From contig JACSRU010000154.1 in assembly GCA_014879575.1 (NCBI GenBank), positions 1 through 56,534 on the forward strand: 56,534 bases of DNA, given 5' to 3'. Below the pieces are notes generated by a model. That model had not been told where the DNA came from. It searched no databases and saw only the letters and a program-made list of their open reading frames with translations. Within the stretch, counting starts at the first letter, position 1. Every line of letters starts with the position of its first letter. A program made the translations under genes and the position numbers. Shown here one piece after another: positions 7,458-15,145 of this stretch. The stretch comes from Chthoniobacterales bacterium (GTDB lineage: Bacteria > Verrucomicrobiota > Verrucomicrobiia > Chthoniobacterales > Terrimicrobiaceae).

Positions 7458-9529
7458 GCAAGCCCACTCCCCTTTCAATTCCGAAGATTCTGCTCTGGTC
7501 ACTGGTCGTTCTTCTCGGTGCCGGATCCGTGGGCATCCTGGCCTTCAGTCGCGGGGAGCCGGTCAACGCGCTCTGGATGGTGATTGCCTCGCTTTGCGTT
7601 TTTGCGATTGCGTGGAGGTTCCATTCCGCCTGGCTGATGGCAAAGGTTTTGACATTGAACGACGAGCGCGCGACGCCCGCCGTCGTGCAGAACGACGGGA
7701 AGGATTATGTGCCGACAAACAAGTGGGTGGTCTTCGGACATCACTTTGCGGCCATCGCGGGGCCGGGGCCCCTTGTCGGTCCGGTGCTGGCGGCGCAGTT
7801 CGGATTTTTGCCCGGCATGCTCTGGATCCTGATTGGCGCCACGCTGGGCGGAGCGGTGCATGATTGCATCGCGATGTTTTGTTCCATCCGGCGCGGAGGG
7901 AAGTCCCTGGCCCAGATGGTTCGGGAGGAAGTGGGACCGTTCGCGGGCCTCATTGCCTTGCTGAGCATTCTGGCAATCATGGTGATTCTCCTCGCCGTGC
8001 TGGCACTCGTCGTGGTGAAGGCGCTCGCGGAAAGTTCCTGGGGACTCTTCACCATCGCGGCCACAATTCCCCTGGCGCTCCTCATGGGGGTCGGCATGAA
8101 AAACCGTTGGGCCGGCATGAAGACGATCAGTATCTTCGGCGTGGTCGGCCTCCTCCTCGCGGTGCTTGGCGGACGCTGGATTCAGGGCACCTTCCTCGAA
8201 CAGTGCTTCCACCTGCGGGAAATCACCCTGGCTTTTTCTGTGATGGGCTATGGACTGCTGGCCTCCGTGCTTCCGGTGTGGTTGTTGCTGGCTCCGCGGG
8301 ACTACCTGAGTTCGTTCCTGAAAATCGGCGCCGTGGGATTCCTGGCGGTGGCCATCATCGTCATCGCTCCGGTCCTGCAAATGCCGGCTCTCACCACATT
8401 TCTCGACGGCACGGGCCCGGTTTTTGCAGGGGCTGTGTTTCCGTTTTGTTTCATCACGATCGCCTGCGGAGCGGTCTCGGGATTTCACGCGATCATTTCC
8501 TCGGGCACCACGCCCAAATTACTCGCCCGCGAAAAGGACATCCGGGTGGTGGGCTACGGCGCCATGATCACGGAGATGCTGGTCGGCATCATGGCGCTCA
8601 TTGCCGCCTGCACGATGCCGCCGGGGGAATATTTTGCGATCAACATGAAGGGCGAACCCGCCGCCGTGACCCGGAAAATCACCGACATGGGATTCCCCGT
8701 GACCGAGCAGGACATGAGTTCGCTGGCTTCAAGGGTGGGCGAACACAGCATGGTGGGCCGCACCGGGGGAGCTCCGACATTTGCCGTGGGAATGGCGAAC
8801 ATGTTTTCCCGCCTGGTGGACAATCCGACCGCCATCGCGATCTGGTATCACTTTGCCATCATGTTTGAGGCGCTCTTTATCCTCACAACGATTGACGCCG
8901 GCACGCGCGTGGGACGCTTTTTGGTCCAGGATCTTCTCGGCTATATCTGGAAGCCCCTGGGCAATACGAACTCCACGGCGGGAAACTGGCTGGCGAGCCT
9001 GGGTTTCGTGGCGGCCTGGGGGTATTTCCTGTATCAGGGCGTTGTGGATCCGCTCGGCGGCATCAATTCCTTCTGGCCCATCTTTGGCGTCGCCAACCAG
9101 CTCCTCGCCGTCATTGCGCTCTCCCTCGGCACCACCGTCCTGTTGAAAATGGGACGCCTCCGTTACCTCTGGGTTCCCTTGCTCCCGCTGGTGTGGTTGA
9201 CGATCATCACCATGAGTGCCGGATGGCAGAAAATCTTTGCTGCCGATCCCCGTCTCGGCTTTCTCAGCGCGGCGCGCGCCCTCGAAGCCCGGATTGCCAC
9301 AGGCGGCGATCCGGCTCAACTGGCCGCCTGGCATCACCAGATCTTCAACAATCACGTCAACTCGGTGGTGACCGGATCTTTCCTCGTTCTTGTCATCCTG
9401 ATCGTGGCGGCCAATGCCCGGCTCTGGTGCCGGATCCTTCTCGGAAGGACGACCCCCGCCCCCAGGGAGGAACCGTTTTTTTCCGTCATGGATTTTGAGA
9501 GCCCGAACAAGCCGGCCAAAAACCATTGA
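7451..9529 (+). CDS. cstA: CstA/BtsT-family carbon starvation protein (pyruvate or peptide transporter)
   Basis: Inner-membrane protein with about 16-18 hydrophobic segments across 692 residues, the usual length of the CstA family. Family stretches include the NDG/VPTNKWVVFGHHFAAIAG segment near residue 75 and GPVLAAQFGFLPGMLWILIG. E. coli CstA and BtsT import pyruvate, and CstA was first linked to peptide uptake during carbon starvation. The ATG at 7451 overlaps the end of the enolase paralogue by 7 bases; the long in-frame extension upstream of it is only the other frame of that gene. Co-translation with a kinase and an enolase-like enzyme suggests a role in handling a three-carbon acid. 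Confidence 0.92.
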   Translation: MLSKPTPLSIPKILLWSLVVLLGAGSVGILAFSRGEPVNALWMVIASLCVFAIAWRFHSAWLMAKVLTLNDERATPAVVQNDGKDYVPTNKWVVFGHHFAAIAGPGPLVGPVLAAQFGFLPGMLWILIGATLGGAVHDCIAMFCSIRRGGKSLAQMVREEVGPFAGLIALLSILAIMVILLAVLALVVVKALAESSWGLFTIAATIPLALLMGVGMKNRWAGMKTISIFGVVGLLLAVLGGRWIQGTFLEQCFHLREITLAFSVMGYGLLASVLPVWLLLAPRDYLSSFLKIGAVGFLAVAIIVIAPVLQMPALTTFLDGTGPVFAGAVFPFCFITIACGAVSGFHAIISSGTTPKLLAREKDIRVVGYGAMITEMLVGIMALIAACTMPPGEYFAINMKGEPAAVTRKITDMGFPVTEQDMSSLASRVGEHSMVGRTGGAPTFAVGMANMFSRLVDNPTAIAIWYHFAIMFEALFILTTIDAGTRVGRFLVQDLLGYIWKPLGNTNSTAGNWLASLGFVAAWGYFLYQGVVDPLGGINSFWPIFGVANQLLAVIALSLGTTVLLKMGRLRYLWVPLLPLVWLTIITMSAGWQKIFAADPRLGFLSAARALEARIATGGDPAQLAAWHHQIFNNHVNSVVTGSFLVLVILIVAANARLWCRILLGRTTPAPREEPFFSVMDFESPNKPAKNH

Positions 9530-9660
9530 GCCGAACCCACCCTGGCAACGGATCAAACATCGCCGCGCATTCCGTGAAACCCCTCCCGAATGCGGCCAGT
9601 TCCTGAGACGCAACACATTGTGTCTTGAAAGACCTCCGCCCTCCTGACAGAGATGTGCGG

Positions 9661-10902
9661 GTGAAAACCACGGAAGGCAAACATCATTTTTTTCGCGGGC
9701 TTTTCGGCGCGCGATCTGACGGGAAACCCGGCTATTGGCAGTTGGTCGCCGCGGGGGAACCGTTTCGGATGCTTTTTCCGCTGGGTGCCATCATCGGAAT
9801 CGTCGGTGTTGCGATGTGGCCGCTCTTTGTCTGGCATATCACCGCCGCCCACCCGGGCATCGCCCATGCACGAATCATGGTGGAGGGATTCCTCGCGTGC
9901 TTCGTGACGGGATTTCTCGGGACCGCGTTGCCGCGACTTCTCGGGGTGCCAAAAATCACGATCTACGAAACGGTGGGGTTCGGTGTGGCTCTGGTGGCCA
10001 CGGTCTGTCTGCACCATTGCGGGTTCACCCTGTGGGGGGATTTGCTGTTTTTTTGCACCCTCCTTTCGTTCGTGCTTCTGCTTGGTGTGCGCATCAAGCA
10101 CCGCCAGGACACCCCCCCGCCGGCCTTTATCCTGGTCGCGATGGGGTTGCTATCCGCATTGACCGGATCTCTCGGGCTCGTGATCTCCCAGGCGATACCC
10201 ACTCTGGCACCCCCCTGGTTGCTGCCTGTTGCCAAGCTGCTGCTGTATCAGGGATTCATTCTCCTTCCGATCATGGGAATTGGGGCCTTCCTGCTCCCAC
10301 GATTTTTCGGACTTCCGAACCGGCAGAGTTTTCCGGAATCCCTTGCCTTGCCGCCGGGCTGGAAACGTCGGGCCACCTTCGCGGCGACATGCGGGCTGGT
10401 GGTGATTGCCAGTTTCGCGATGGAAGCGCTCGGAATTGGCCGCTGGGCCTACGCCCTGCGGGCCGGTGCCCTGCTGGTATATTTTTTCCGGGAGGTGCCC
10501 GTTCACCAGGCGGGGTTCGGCGGGGGGTCGCTGGCCTTTGGCTTGCGGATTGCGCTGTTCGCCATTCCGACCGGCTACATCCTTCTTGCGATCATGCCCG
10601 AACGTTCGACCACCCTGCTGCACGTCGTCTTCATCACAGGCTTCAGTCTGCTCACCTTTATTGTGGCGAGTCGCGTGGTGTTCGGACACAGCGGACAGAC
10701 GGAAAAATTCCGGGCCTCCCTTTGGCCGATCCTCGTTCTCTGTGCGTTGTTCTTCCTTGCGATGCTCACCCGCGTGTCAGCGGACTGGTTGCCAAAGGTG
10801 CAAATGAACCACTACGCCTACGCCGCCGTCGCCTGGGCAACCGGCGTCATCCTCTGGGCGATTTGCATTCTTCCCGGCGTACGGAAGGCCGACGCCGAGT
10901 AA
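9661..10902 (+). CDS. nnrS: NnrS family membrane protein
   Basis: Polytopic membrane protein of the NnrS family, linked in other bacteria to nitric oxide or nitrosative stress and denitrification; NnrS proteins bind heme and copper. Diagnostic features are EPFRMLFPLGAIIGIVG at the N-terminus, PGIAHARIMVEGFLACFVTG, GTALPRLLG and the late VPVHQAG/YAAVAW regions, with about 12 hydrophobic segments. The frame opens at a TTG at 9625. I prefer GTG at 9661 (413 residues), with GTG 9655 as a near alternative, because the family begins about 25 residues before the first membrane segment. No nitrite or NO reductase genes are nearby, so its physiological partner is not visible. It converges with hisA. 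Confidence 0.87.
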   Translation: MKTTEGKHHFFRGLFGARSDGKPGYWQLVAAGEPFRMLFPLGAIIGIVGVAMWPLFVWHITAAHPGIAHARIMVEGFLACFVTGFLGTALPRLLGVPKITIYETVGFGVALVATVCLHHCGFTLWGDLLFFCTLLSFVLLLGVRIKHRQDTPPPAFILVAMGLLSALTGSLGLVISQAIPTLAPPWLLPVAKLLLYQGFILLPIMGIGAFLLPRFFGLPNRQSFPESLALPPGWKRRATFAATCGLVVIASFAMEALGIGRWAYALRAGALLVYFFREVPVHQAGFGGGSLAFGLRIALFAIPTGYILLAIMPERSTTLLHVVFITGFSLLTFIVASRVVFGHSGQTEKFRASLWPILVLCALFFLAMLTRVSADWLPKVQMNHYAYAAVAWATGVILWAICILPGVRKADAE

Positions 10903-10922
10903 GTCGGCCGGACATCTGTCCG
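10887..10922. terminator. Paired hairpins between convergent nnrS and hisA
   Basis: Two inverted repeats fill the short gap between the convergent genes. GGCCGAC (10887-10893) pairs with GTCGGCC (10903-10909) across a 9-base loop containing the nnrS stop. CGGACA (10909-10914) pairs with TGTCCG (10917-10922). Neither is followed by a clear T-run, so a bidirectional terminator is likely but not certain. Confidence 0.4.
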
Positions 10923-11639
10923 TCAGGAAATCAACTTGCGAAGGTCGCCAGTGATGCGCCCATCGTAAAGAGCCTTGCCAATGATCGCCCCATGAAGACG
11001 GGGCATTTTCGAGAGCTTCCGGAGATCCTCCGCGCTTGAGACTCCTCCACTGGCGATCAAATCGCACTCGAGGATCTTCAACAGATTTTCCAATTCGGCA
11101 TAGTTCGGGCCTGCGAGCATGCCATCGGTCGCGATATCGGTGTAGATGATTGTTCCGACGCCGGCCACCTGGGCAATCAGAGCCAGATCGGACGCAGTGG
11201 TCGAGGTGGTCTCCGTCCAGCCTTTGACAGCGACTTTTCCCTGGTTGGCATCAATGCCGACAGCGATCCGCTCTCCTCCGAATTCCGCACACATTTCCGC
11301 GATATAATCCGGCGATTCGCAGGCCTTTGTGCCGAGGATGACCCGGCTGACCCCACAACTGAAGGCGGCACTGACATTCTCGAAATTCCGCATCCCCCCA
11401 CCCAGTTCGCACGGGATGTTGACCGAGGCGCAGATCTTTTCGATGGCCGCCAGATTTTTTGGCTCGCCGGAAAACGCCGCATCCAAATCCACCAGATGCA
11501 ACCAGTCCGCCCCGGAGTCCTCCCACTTTTTGGCAAAGGCAACCGGGTCCGGGGAATAAACGGTTTTTTCGGAGGCGAGTCCGCGCTTGAGGCGCACGAC
11601 TTCCCCTCCCATCAGGTCAATGGCTGGCAACAGGATCAT
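10923..11639 (-). CDS. hisA: Phosphoribosylformimino-5-aminoimidazole carboxamide ribotide isomerase HisA
   Basis: Fourth step of histidine synthesis: Amadori rearrangement of ProFAR to PRFAR in the cytoplasm. It is a TIM barrel of 238 residues. LPAIDLMGGEVVRLKRG begins the protein with the catalytic Asp of strand 1. ELGGGMRN and ASGGVSS are the two phosphate-binding loops, and TDIATDGMLAGPN contains the second catalytic Asp. The ATG overlaps the stop of hisH by 4 bases. The gene order hisB-hisH-hisA is that of a standard his operon, but hisF does not follow; a convergent nnrS does. Confidence 0.97.
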   Translation of the reverse strand: MILLPAIDLMGGEVVRLKRGLASEKTVYSPDPVAFAKKWEDSGADWLHLVDLDAAFSGEPKNLAAIEKICASVNIPCELGGGMRNFENVSAAFSCGVSRVILGTKACESPDYIAEMCAEFGGERIAVGIDANQGKVAVKGWTETTSTTASDLALIAQVAGVGTIIYTDIATDGMLAGPNYAELENLLKILECDLIASGGVSSAEDLRKLSKMPRLHGAIIGKALYDGRITGDLRKLIS

Positions 11640-12250
11640 AGGGTGGTAAGAAAATTTCGGAGAACCGCCAGACCGGCCGCCTGGCTCTTCTCCGGGTGGA
11701 ATTGCGTGGCATGGAGGCTGCCCTTCGAAACACTGGCTGCAAAGGGACCTCCATAGTCACAGAGGGAACTCGCCAGCAAGGGATCGGCGGGTGCCGGATA
11801 AAACGAATGCACAAAGTAAAACGCGGTTTCCTCCGGCAGTCCGCAAAAGAGCGGGCCCTTCAAACCCGACACGGTATTCCAGCCCATGTGCGGCACCTTG
11901 AGGCGCGAGGAGGAGAACCGGACAACCGTCCCCGGGAGGATCCCCAGCCCCTTCACGCCGGGCGATTCTTCGCTGGCTTCGAAGAGGAGTTGGTAGCCGA
12001 GGCAGATTCCCAAATACGGACGTCCGGCCTCGATCCATTCCCGCAGGGGTTCCCACAATCCGGTGGCCTGTAGGTTGGCGGCGCAATCCCCGAAAGATCC
12101 GACTCCTGGCACGACAACGGCATCCACAGCCGCGAGCTGTCCGACATCCGAGATCAGAACCGTCGTGGCGCCCGATGCCTCCAACGCCTTGCGCACACTG
12201 CGCAGGTTGCCGCTGCCGTAATCCACGACTCCGAGGGATTTCGAACTCAC
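11636..12250 (-). CDS. hisH: Imidazole glycerol phosphate synthase, glutamine amidotransferase subunit HisH
   Basis: Class I glutamine amidotransferase that supplies ammonia to HisF for formation of IGP and AICAR. GICLGYQLLF contains the nucleophilic Cys, and TQFHPEKSQ contains the His and Glu of the triad. GVVDYGSGNLRSV is the normal N-terminal segment. The frame runs upstream without a stop into hisB, but the family start corresponds to the GTG at 12250, giving 204 residues. It begins 5 bases after the hisB stop and overlaps hisA by 4 bases, so all three are one transcript. HisF, the obligate partner, is not in the window. Confidence 0.95.
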   Translation of the reverse strand: MSSKSLGVVDYGSGNLRSVRKALEASGATTVLISDVGQLAAVDAVVVPGVGSFGDCAANLQATGLWEPLREWIEAGRPYLGICLGYQLLFEASEESPGVKGLGILPGTVVRFSSSRLKVPHMGWNTVSGLKGPLFCGLPEETAFYFVHSFYPAPADPLLASSLCDYGGPFAASVSKGSLHATQFHPEKSQAAGLAVLRNFLTTL

Positions 12251-12254
12251 GTCC

Positions 12255-12845
12255 CTACAGGCTTCCCTTCGTGCTCGGGACGCCCTCCACCCGGGCGTCA
12301 ATCTGTGTGGCCTGATCGAGTGCCCGCGCGAGGGCCTTGAAAACCCCCTCCGCCATGTGATGCGCATCCCGTCCGGCCAGAATGTCCACATGCAGGTTCA
12401 TCGCTCCGTGAACGGAAAGGGCCCGCAGAAATTCCTCCACCAACTGGAACGAAAAATTCCCGCCGATCGCCTCCACACTTTTCGGGGCGTTGAACGCCAG
12501 GTAGGGCCGCCCGCTCAAGTCCACAACCACCCGCACGAGGGCCTCGTCCATCGGCACATAGGCGAATCCATAGCGGCGGATGCCGGCCTTGTCATTGAGT
12601 GCCTTGTGGAGCGCCTGACCGAGCGTGATGCCCGTATCCTCCACCGTGTGGTGAAAATCCACCGCGAGATCCCCCTGCGCATCGAGATCCAGATCGAAGA
12701 GCCCATGCCGGGCAAAAAGCGTGAGCATGTGATCGAAGAACGGCACGCCGGTCGTGAGCTTCGCGACCCCTTTGCCGTCAAGATTCAAGCGAAGCTTGAT
12801 GCTGGTTTCTGAAGTTTTTCTTTCGATGGAAGCGTCTCGGGCCAT
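12255..12845 (-). CDS. hisB: Imidazoleglycerol-phosphate dehydratase HisB
   Basis: Manganese enzyme of histidine synthesis that dehydrates IGP to imidazole acetol phosphate. This is the monofunctional form of 196 residues, with no fused phosphatase. [25 protein letters not shown] and [16 protein letters not shown] carry the conserved metal-binding His/Glu pattern, and [16 protein letters not shown] is the usual start. It is the first his gene here. A minus-strand hairpin at 12876-12895 separates it from the upstream antiporter gene, so it probably has its own promoter in the 60-base gap. Confidence 0.96.
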   Translation of the reverse strand: MARDASIERKTSETSIKLRLNLDGKGVAKLTTGVPFFDHMLTLFARHGLFDLDLDAQGDLAVDFHHTVEDTGITLGQALHKALNDKAGIRRYGFAYVPMDEALVRVVVDLSGRPYLAFNAPKSVEAIGGNFSFQLVEEFLRALSVHGAMNLHVDILAGRDAHHMAEGVFKALARALDQATQIDARVEGVPSTKGSL

Positions 12846-12875
12846 GGCGTGAGGAAATCAGAGAATCAGCATCTT

Positions 12876-12895
12876 GAAAAGGGTGGATCGCCACC
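12876..12895 (-). terminator. Probable intrinsic terminator after antiporter gene
   Basis: Read on the minus strand, GGTGG, CGAT, CCACC forms a perfect 5-base-pair hairpin (12895-12882) followed by CTTTTC. It sits just after the antiporter stop and before hisB. Confidence 0.5.
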
Positions 12896-12906
12896 TCCCC
12901 CTTGCC

Positions 12907-14430
12907 TCAGGGAAGGAAAAGGAAGGCGAGGATAAAAATGGCCGTCGGGCCCAGGGCGGCGAGAAGCAACTTCACGGCATCAACTCCGTTTTCTCCGAAG
13001 TAGGATTGCAGAAGCGACTGGCCGGCCGGATTGGGGGCGTTGGCAATCACCGTAAGCCCGCCGCCCGCCACGGCACCTGCCATGACCGACAATTTTGCCT
13101 GGTCGGTAAATCCGGGGACGAGCGACGCCAGGTAGGTAATGGCGGCGTTGTCGTTGAAGGCGGTCAAAGCAGCCGAACCAAGCAGGAGCTGAACAGGATT
13201 GAGGCTCGTCAATACGGGCTCGATCCACCATTGCTGGCATCCGCCATGGATCACGAGACCGGCAAGGAAAAAGCCGACGAGCACCGGGGAGCGGAGGTTG
13301 ATGAGATCCTGATTTCTCTCGGTGGCCATCACGAAAGCCTGAAAGAGCATGAACATCAAAAGCACAATCGCGGCATAGTGGGAGAAGCCCACCACAAGCC
13401 CGATGAACAGGAGATGGAACCCCACGATCCAGCCCGGTACACGGGCTTCGTTTCGGTCGGTGTCCGCCACCGGATCGCGCAGGGAGAGGAGTTCCCGGCG
13501 AAAGATCCCAAAGACCATGACATTGCACACGACGATTCCCAGGGCGGCCTTCCATCCGAAATTGCCCAGCATGAACGCCAGGTTCCAATCCCATTTCGAA
13601 GCCACCATCACAACCGGCGGCGCCGCAAAGTGGGTCAGGGTGCCTCCGACGGACACATTCACAAACAAAAGTGCCAGCGTCGCGTAGCGCAGGGCCATCG
13701 AGGGCTTGAGCCGGTAGAACTTCGCCGCAAGCAGCATGGCGCAAATCGTCATTGCCGCCGGCTCGGTGATAAAGGATCCCAGCAACGGGCCCAGAGTAAG
13801 AAGCGAAAACCACCACGCGGCGGGAGTCGCCCCCCCCAGATCCGCCACCCGCCGCAAACAGCTCTCCGCCAAATGCAGAACCGGACGCGAACTGGCAATG
13901 GCCATGATCACAACGACAAAGATCGGCTCCGTGAAGTTGACCCCGTTGATGTATTCGCTCATGGTTCCCGGTCCTTCCAGGATCGTCATCGCCACCGCGA
14001 GCGGAATCACCCAGATCCCGAAAATCGCCTCCACCTCCCCCAGAAAGTGGAACAAAACCGCAAGGAACTTTTCCCGGTCCCCCTCGCGGTCGAGAATCTG
14101 TCGGCGATCCGGATCCTCTTCCAGCCTGCTCAGAATCTCGTCATGCCTGCGCTCATGCTGATGGGAAATATTCCGGAATTTCGCGGCGAGGAACGTGTGG
14201 GCAATCGCCCCGAAAAAGAGAAGCGTGGCAACGGCATTAAAGGGATTCTTCCGCACCCTCCCGGACAGCTTGATCCAGAGGTTGGTCTCCCTGGCATCCT
14301 CATAACATTCCAAGGGCATGGGAAATTCCTTCTGTGGAGGAGCCGCCGCGCGCACGAGGCCGCATCCCAACAAACAGACCAGGAACACAGCCAGTGCCGG
14401 CAGATTTTTGAAACCAGGAACCCAACTCAT
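12907..14430 (-). CDS. Putative Na+/H+ antiporter (PF07399-like)
   Basis: Large inner-membrane protein, 507 residues from the ATG at 14430. The N-terminal hydrophobic segment (PALAVFLVCLLGCGLVRAAA) is either a signal peptide or the first membrane helix. A hydrophilic stretch rich in His, Arg and Glu (ISHQHERRHDEILSRLEEDP, about residues 88-108) is followed by about 10-11 membrane segments. FTEPIFVVVIMAIASSRPVL, GSFITEPAAMTICAML and TAFNDNAAITYLASLVPG resemble the paired discontinuous-helix motifs of NhaD/ArsB-type ion carriers. The closest family I recall is the putative Na+/H+ antiporter group shared by Chlamydiae and Verrucomicrobia; transport direction and ion are not proven. It is divergent from ribE. 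Confidence 0.78.
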   Translation of the reverse strand: MSWVPGFKNLPALAVFLVCLLGCGLVRAAAPPQKEFPMPLECYEDARETNLWIKLSGRVRKNPFNAVATLLFFGAIAHTFLAAKFRNISHQHERRHDEILSRLEEDPDRRQILDREGDREKFLAVLFHFLGEVEAIFGIWVIPLAVAMTILEGPGTMSEYINGVNFTEPIFVVVIMAIASSRPVLHLAESCLRRVADLGGATPAAWWFSLLTLGPLLGSFITEPAAMTICAMLLAAKFYRLKPSMALRYATLALLFVNVSVGGTLTHFAAPPVVMVASKWDWNLAFMLGNFGWKAALGIVVCNVMVFGIFRRELLSLRDPVADTDRNEARVPGWIVGFHLLFIGLVVGFSHYAAIVLLMFMLFQAFVMATERNQDLINLRSPVLVGFFLAGLVIHGGCQQWWIEPVLTSLNPVQLLLGSAALTAFNDNAAITYLASLVPGFTDQAKLSVMAGAVAGGGLTVIANAPNPAGQSLLQSYFGENGVDAVKLLLAALGPTAIFILAFLFLP

Positions 14431-14527
14431 GAAAAGGGGCTTAGCACAGATTTGCGGGATCGCAAGATATGGCGGATGCAGGAAAACCATTGCGCGACGG
14501 CCTCCCGCAGGAAATGATCCCTCCCCG

Positions 14528-15118
14528 ATGTTTACAGGACTCGTTGAAGAAATGGGCGAATGCCAGTGGCTTCGCCGAACCGCGCAATCCACGCAGCTCA
14601 CCGTCACGGCGCCCCATATCGAGAAGCGCATCCGGACGGGCGACAGCGTGGCAGTCAACGGGTGTTGTCTCACGGTGACGGCCCACCACAAGGGCAACAT
14701 TTCCTTTGATCTTCTGGAGGAGACCCTCAAATGCACGAACCTGAAGTCCCTGCGCCCGGGAGCCCCGGTCAATCTGGAGCGCGCACTGGCGGCGGATGGA
14801 CGACTGGGCGGTCACTTCGTGCAGGGGCATGTGGACGCCACAACCCTCCTCCGCGAAGCCACGCCGAAGCAGGGGGATCTCCGCCTCGATTTTGAGATGC
14901 CTGCGGACTCCGCGCGCTACATCGCCTACAAGGGGTCGGTTGCCATCAACGGAGTAAGCCTCACGGTCGCCGAGGTCGGCAGCGAGACGTTTACGATTTG
15001 GATCATCCCGCACACGCGCAAGGCCACCAACCTAGGAGAACTCACGCCCGGCGACGCGGTGAACCTCGAGTGCGACATCCTTGCCAAATACACCGAGCGG
15101 ATCCTGGCCACCAAATAG
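14528..15118 (+). CDS. ribE: Riboflavin synthase, alpha subunit
   Basis: Dismutates two molecules of 6,7-dimethyl-8-ribityllumazine to riboflavin. Its 196 residues contain two lumazine-binding repeats: MFTGLVEEMG with SVAVNGCCLTV, and FVQGHVDAT with SVAINGVSLTV. The N-terminal MFTG is invariant in the family and fixes the ATG at 14528; the frame runs further upstream without homology. The start is preceded by CCCTCCCC rather than a Shine-Dalgarno. No other riboflavin gene is adjacent and no FMN riboswitch is visible in the 97-base gap to the divergent antiporter gene. An intrinsic terminator follows at 15121-15145. Confidence 0.96.
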   Translation: MFTGLVEEMGECQWLRRTAQSTQLTVTAPHIEKRIRTGDSVAVNGCCLTVTAHHKGNISFDLLEETLKCTNLKSLRPGAPVNLERALAADGRLGGHFVQGHVDATTLLREATPKQGDLRLDFEMPADSARYIAYKGSVAINGVSLTVAEVGSETFTIWIIPHTRKATNLGELTPGDAVNLECDILAKYTERILATK

Positions 15119-15120
15119 CC

Positions 15121-15145
15121 GAGCCCGGACGGCTCAGGGCTTTTT
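15121..15145 (+). terminator. Intrinsic terminator of ribE
   Basis: AGCCC (15122-15126) pairs with GGGCT (15137-15141) and runs straight into a T-run (15141-15145). An alternative hairpin, GAGCC (15121-15125) with GGCTC (15131-15135), overlaps it. The structure lies over the 3' end of the convergent glgB. Confidence 0.6.

Noticed and set aside
12874-14517. 547-residue plus-strand frame rich in His, Arg and Glu opposite the antiporter.
   Set aside because: It is a low-complexity antisense shadow of a GC-rich membrane protein gene, without any recognisable domain.
14431-14527. Possible FMN riboswitch before riboflavin synthase.
   Set aside because: The 97-base gap is too short and lacks the conserved AGGGTTCCC-type FMN aptamer boxes.
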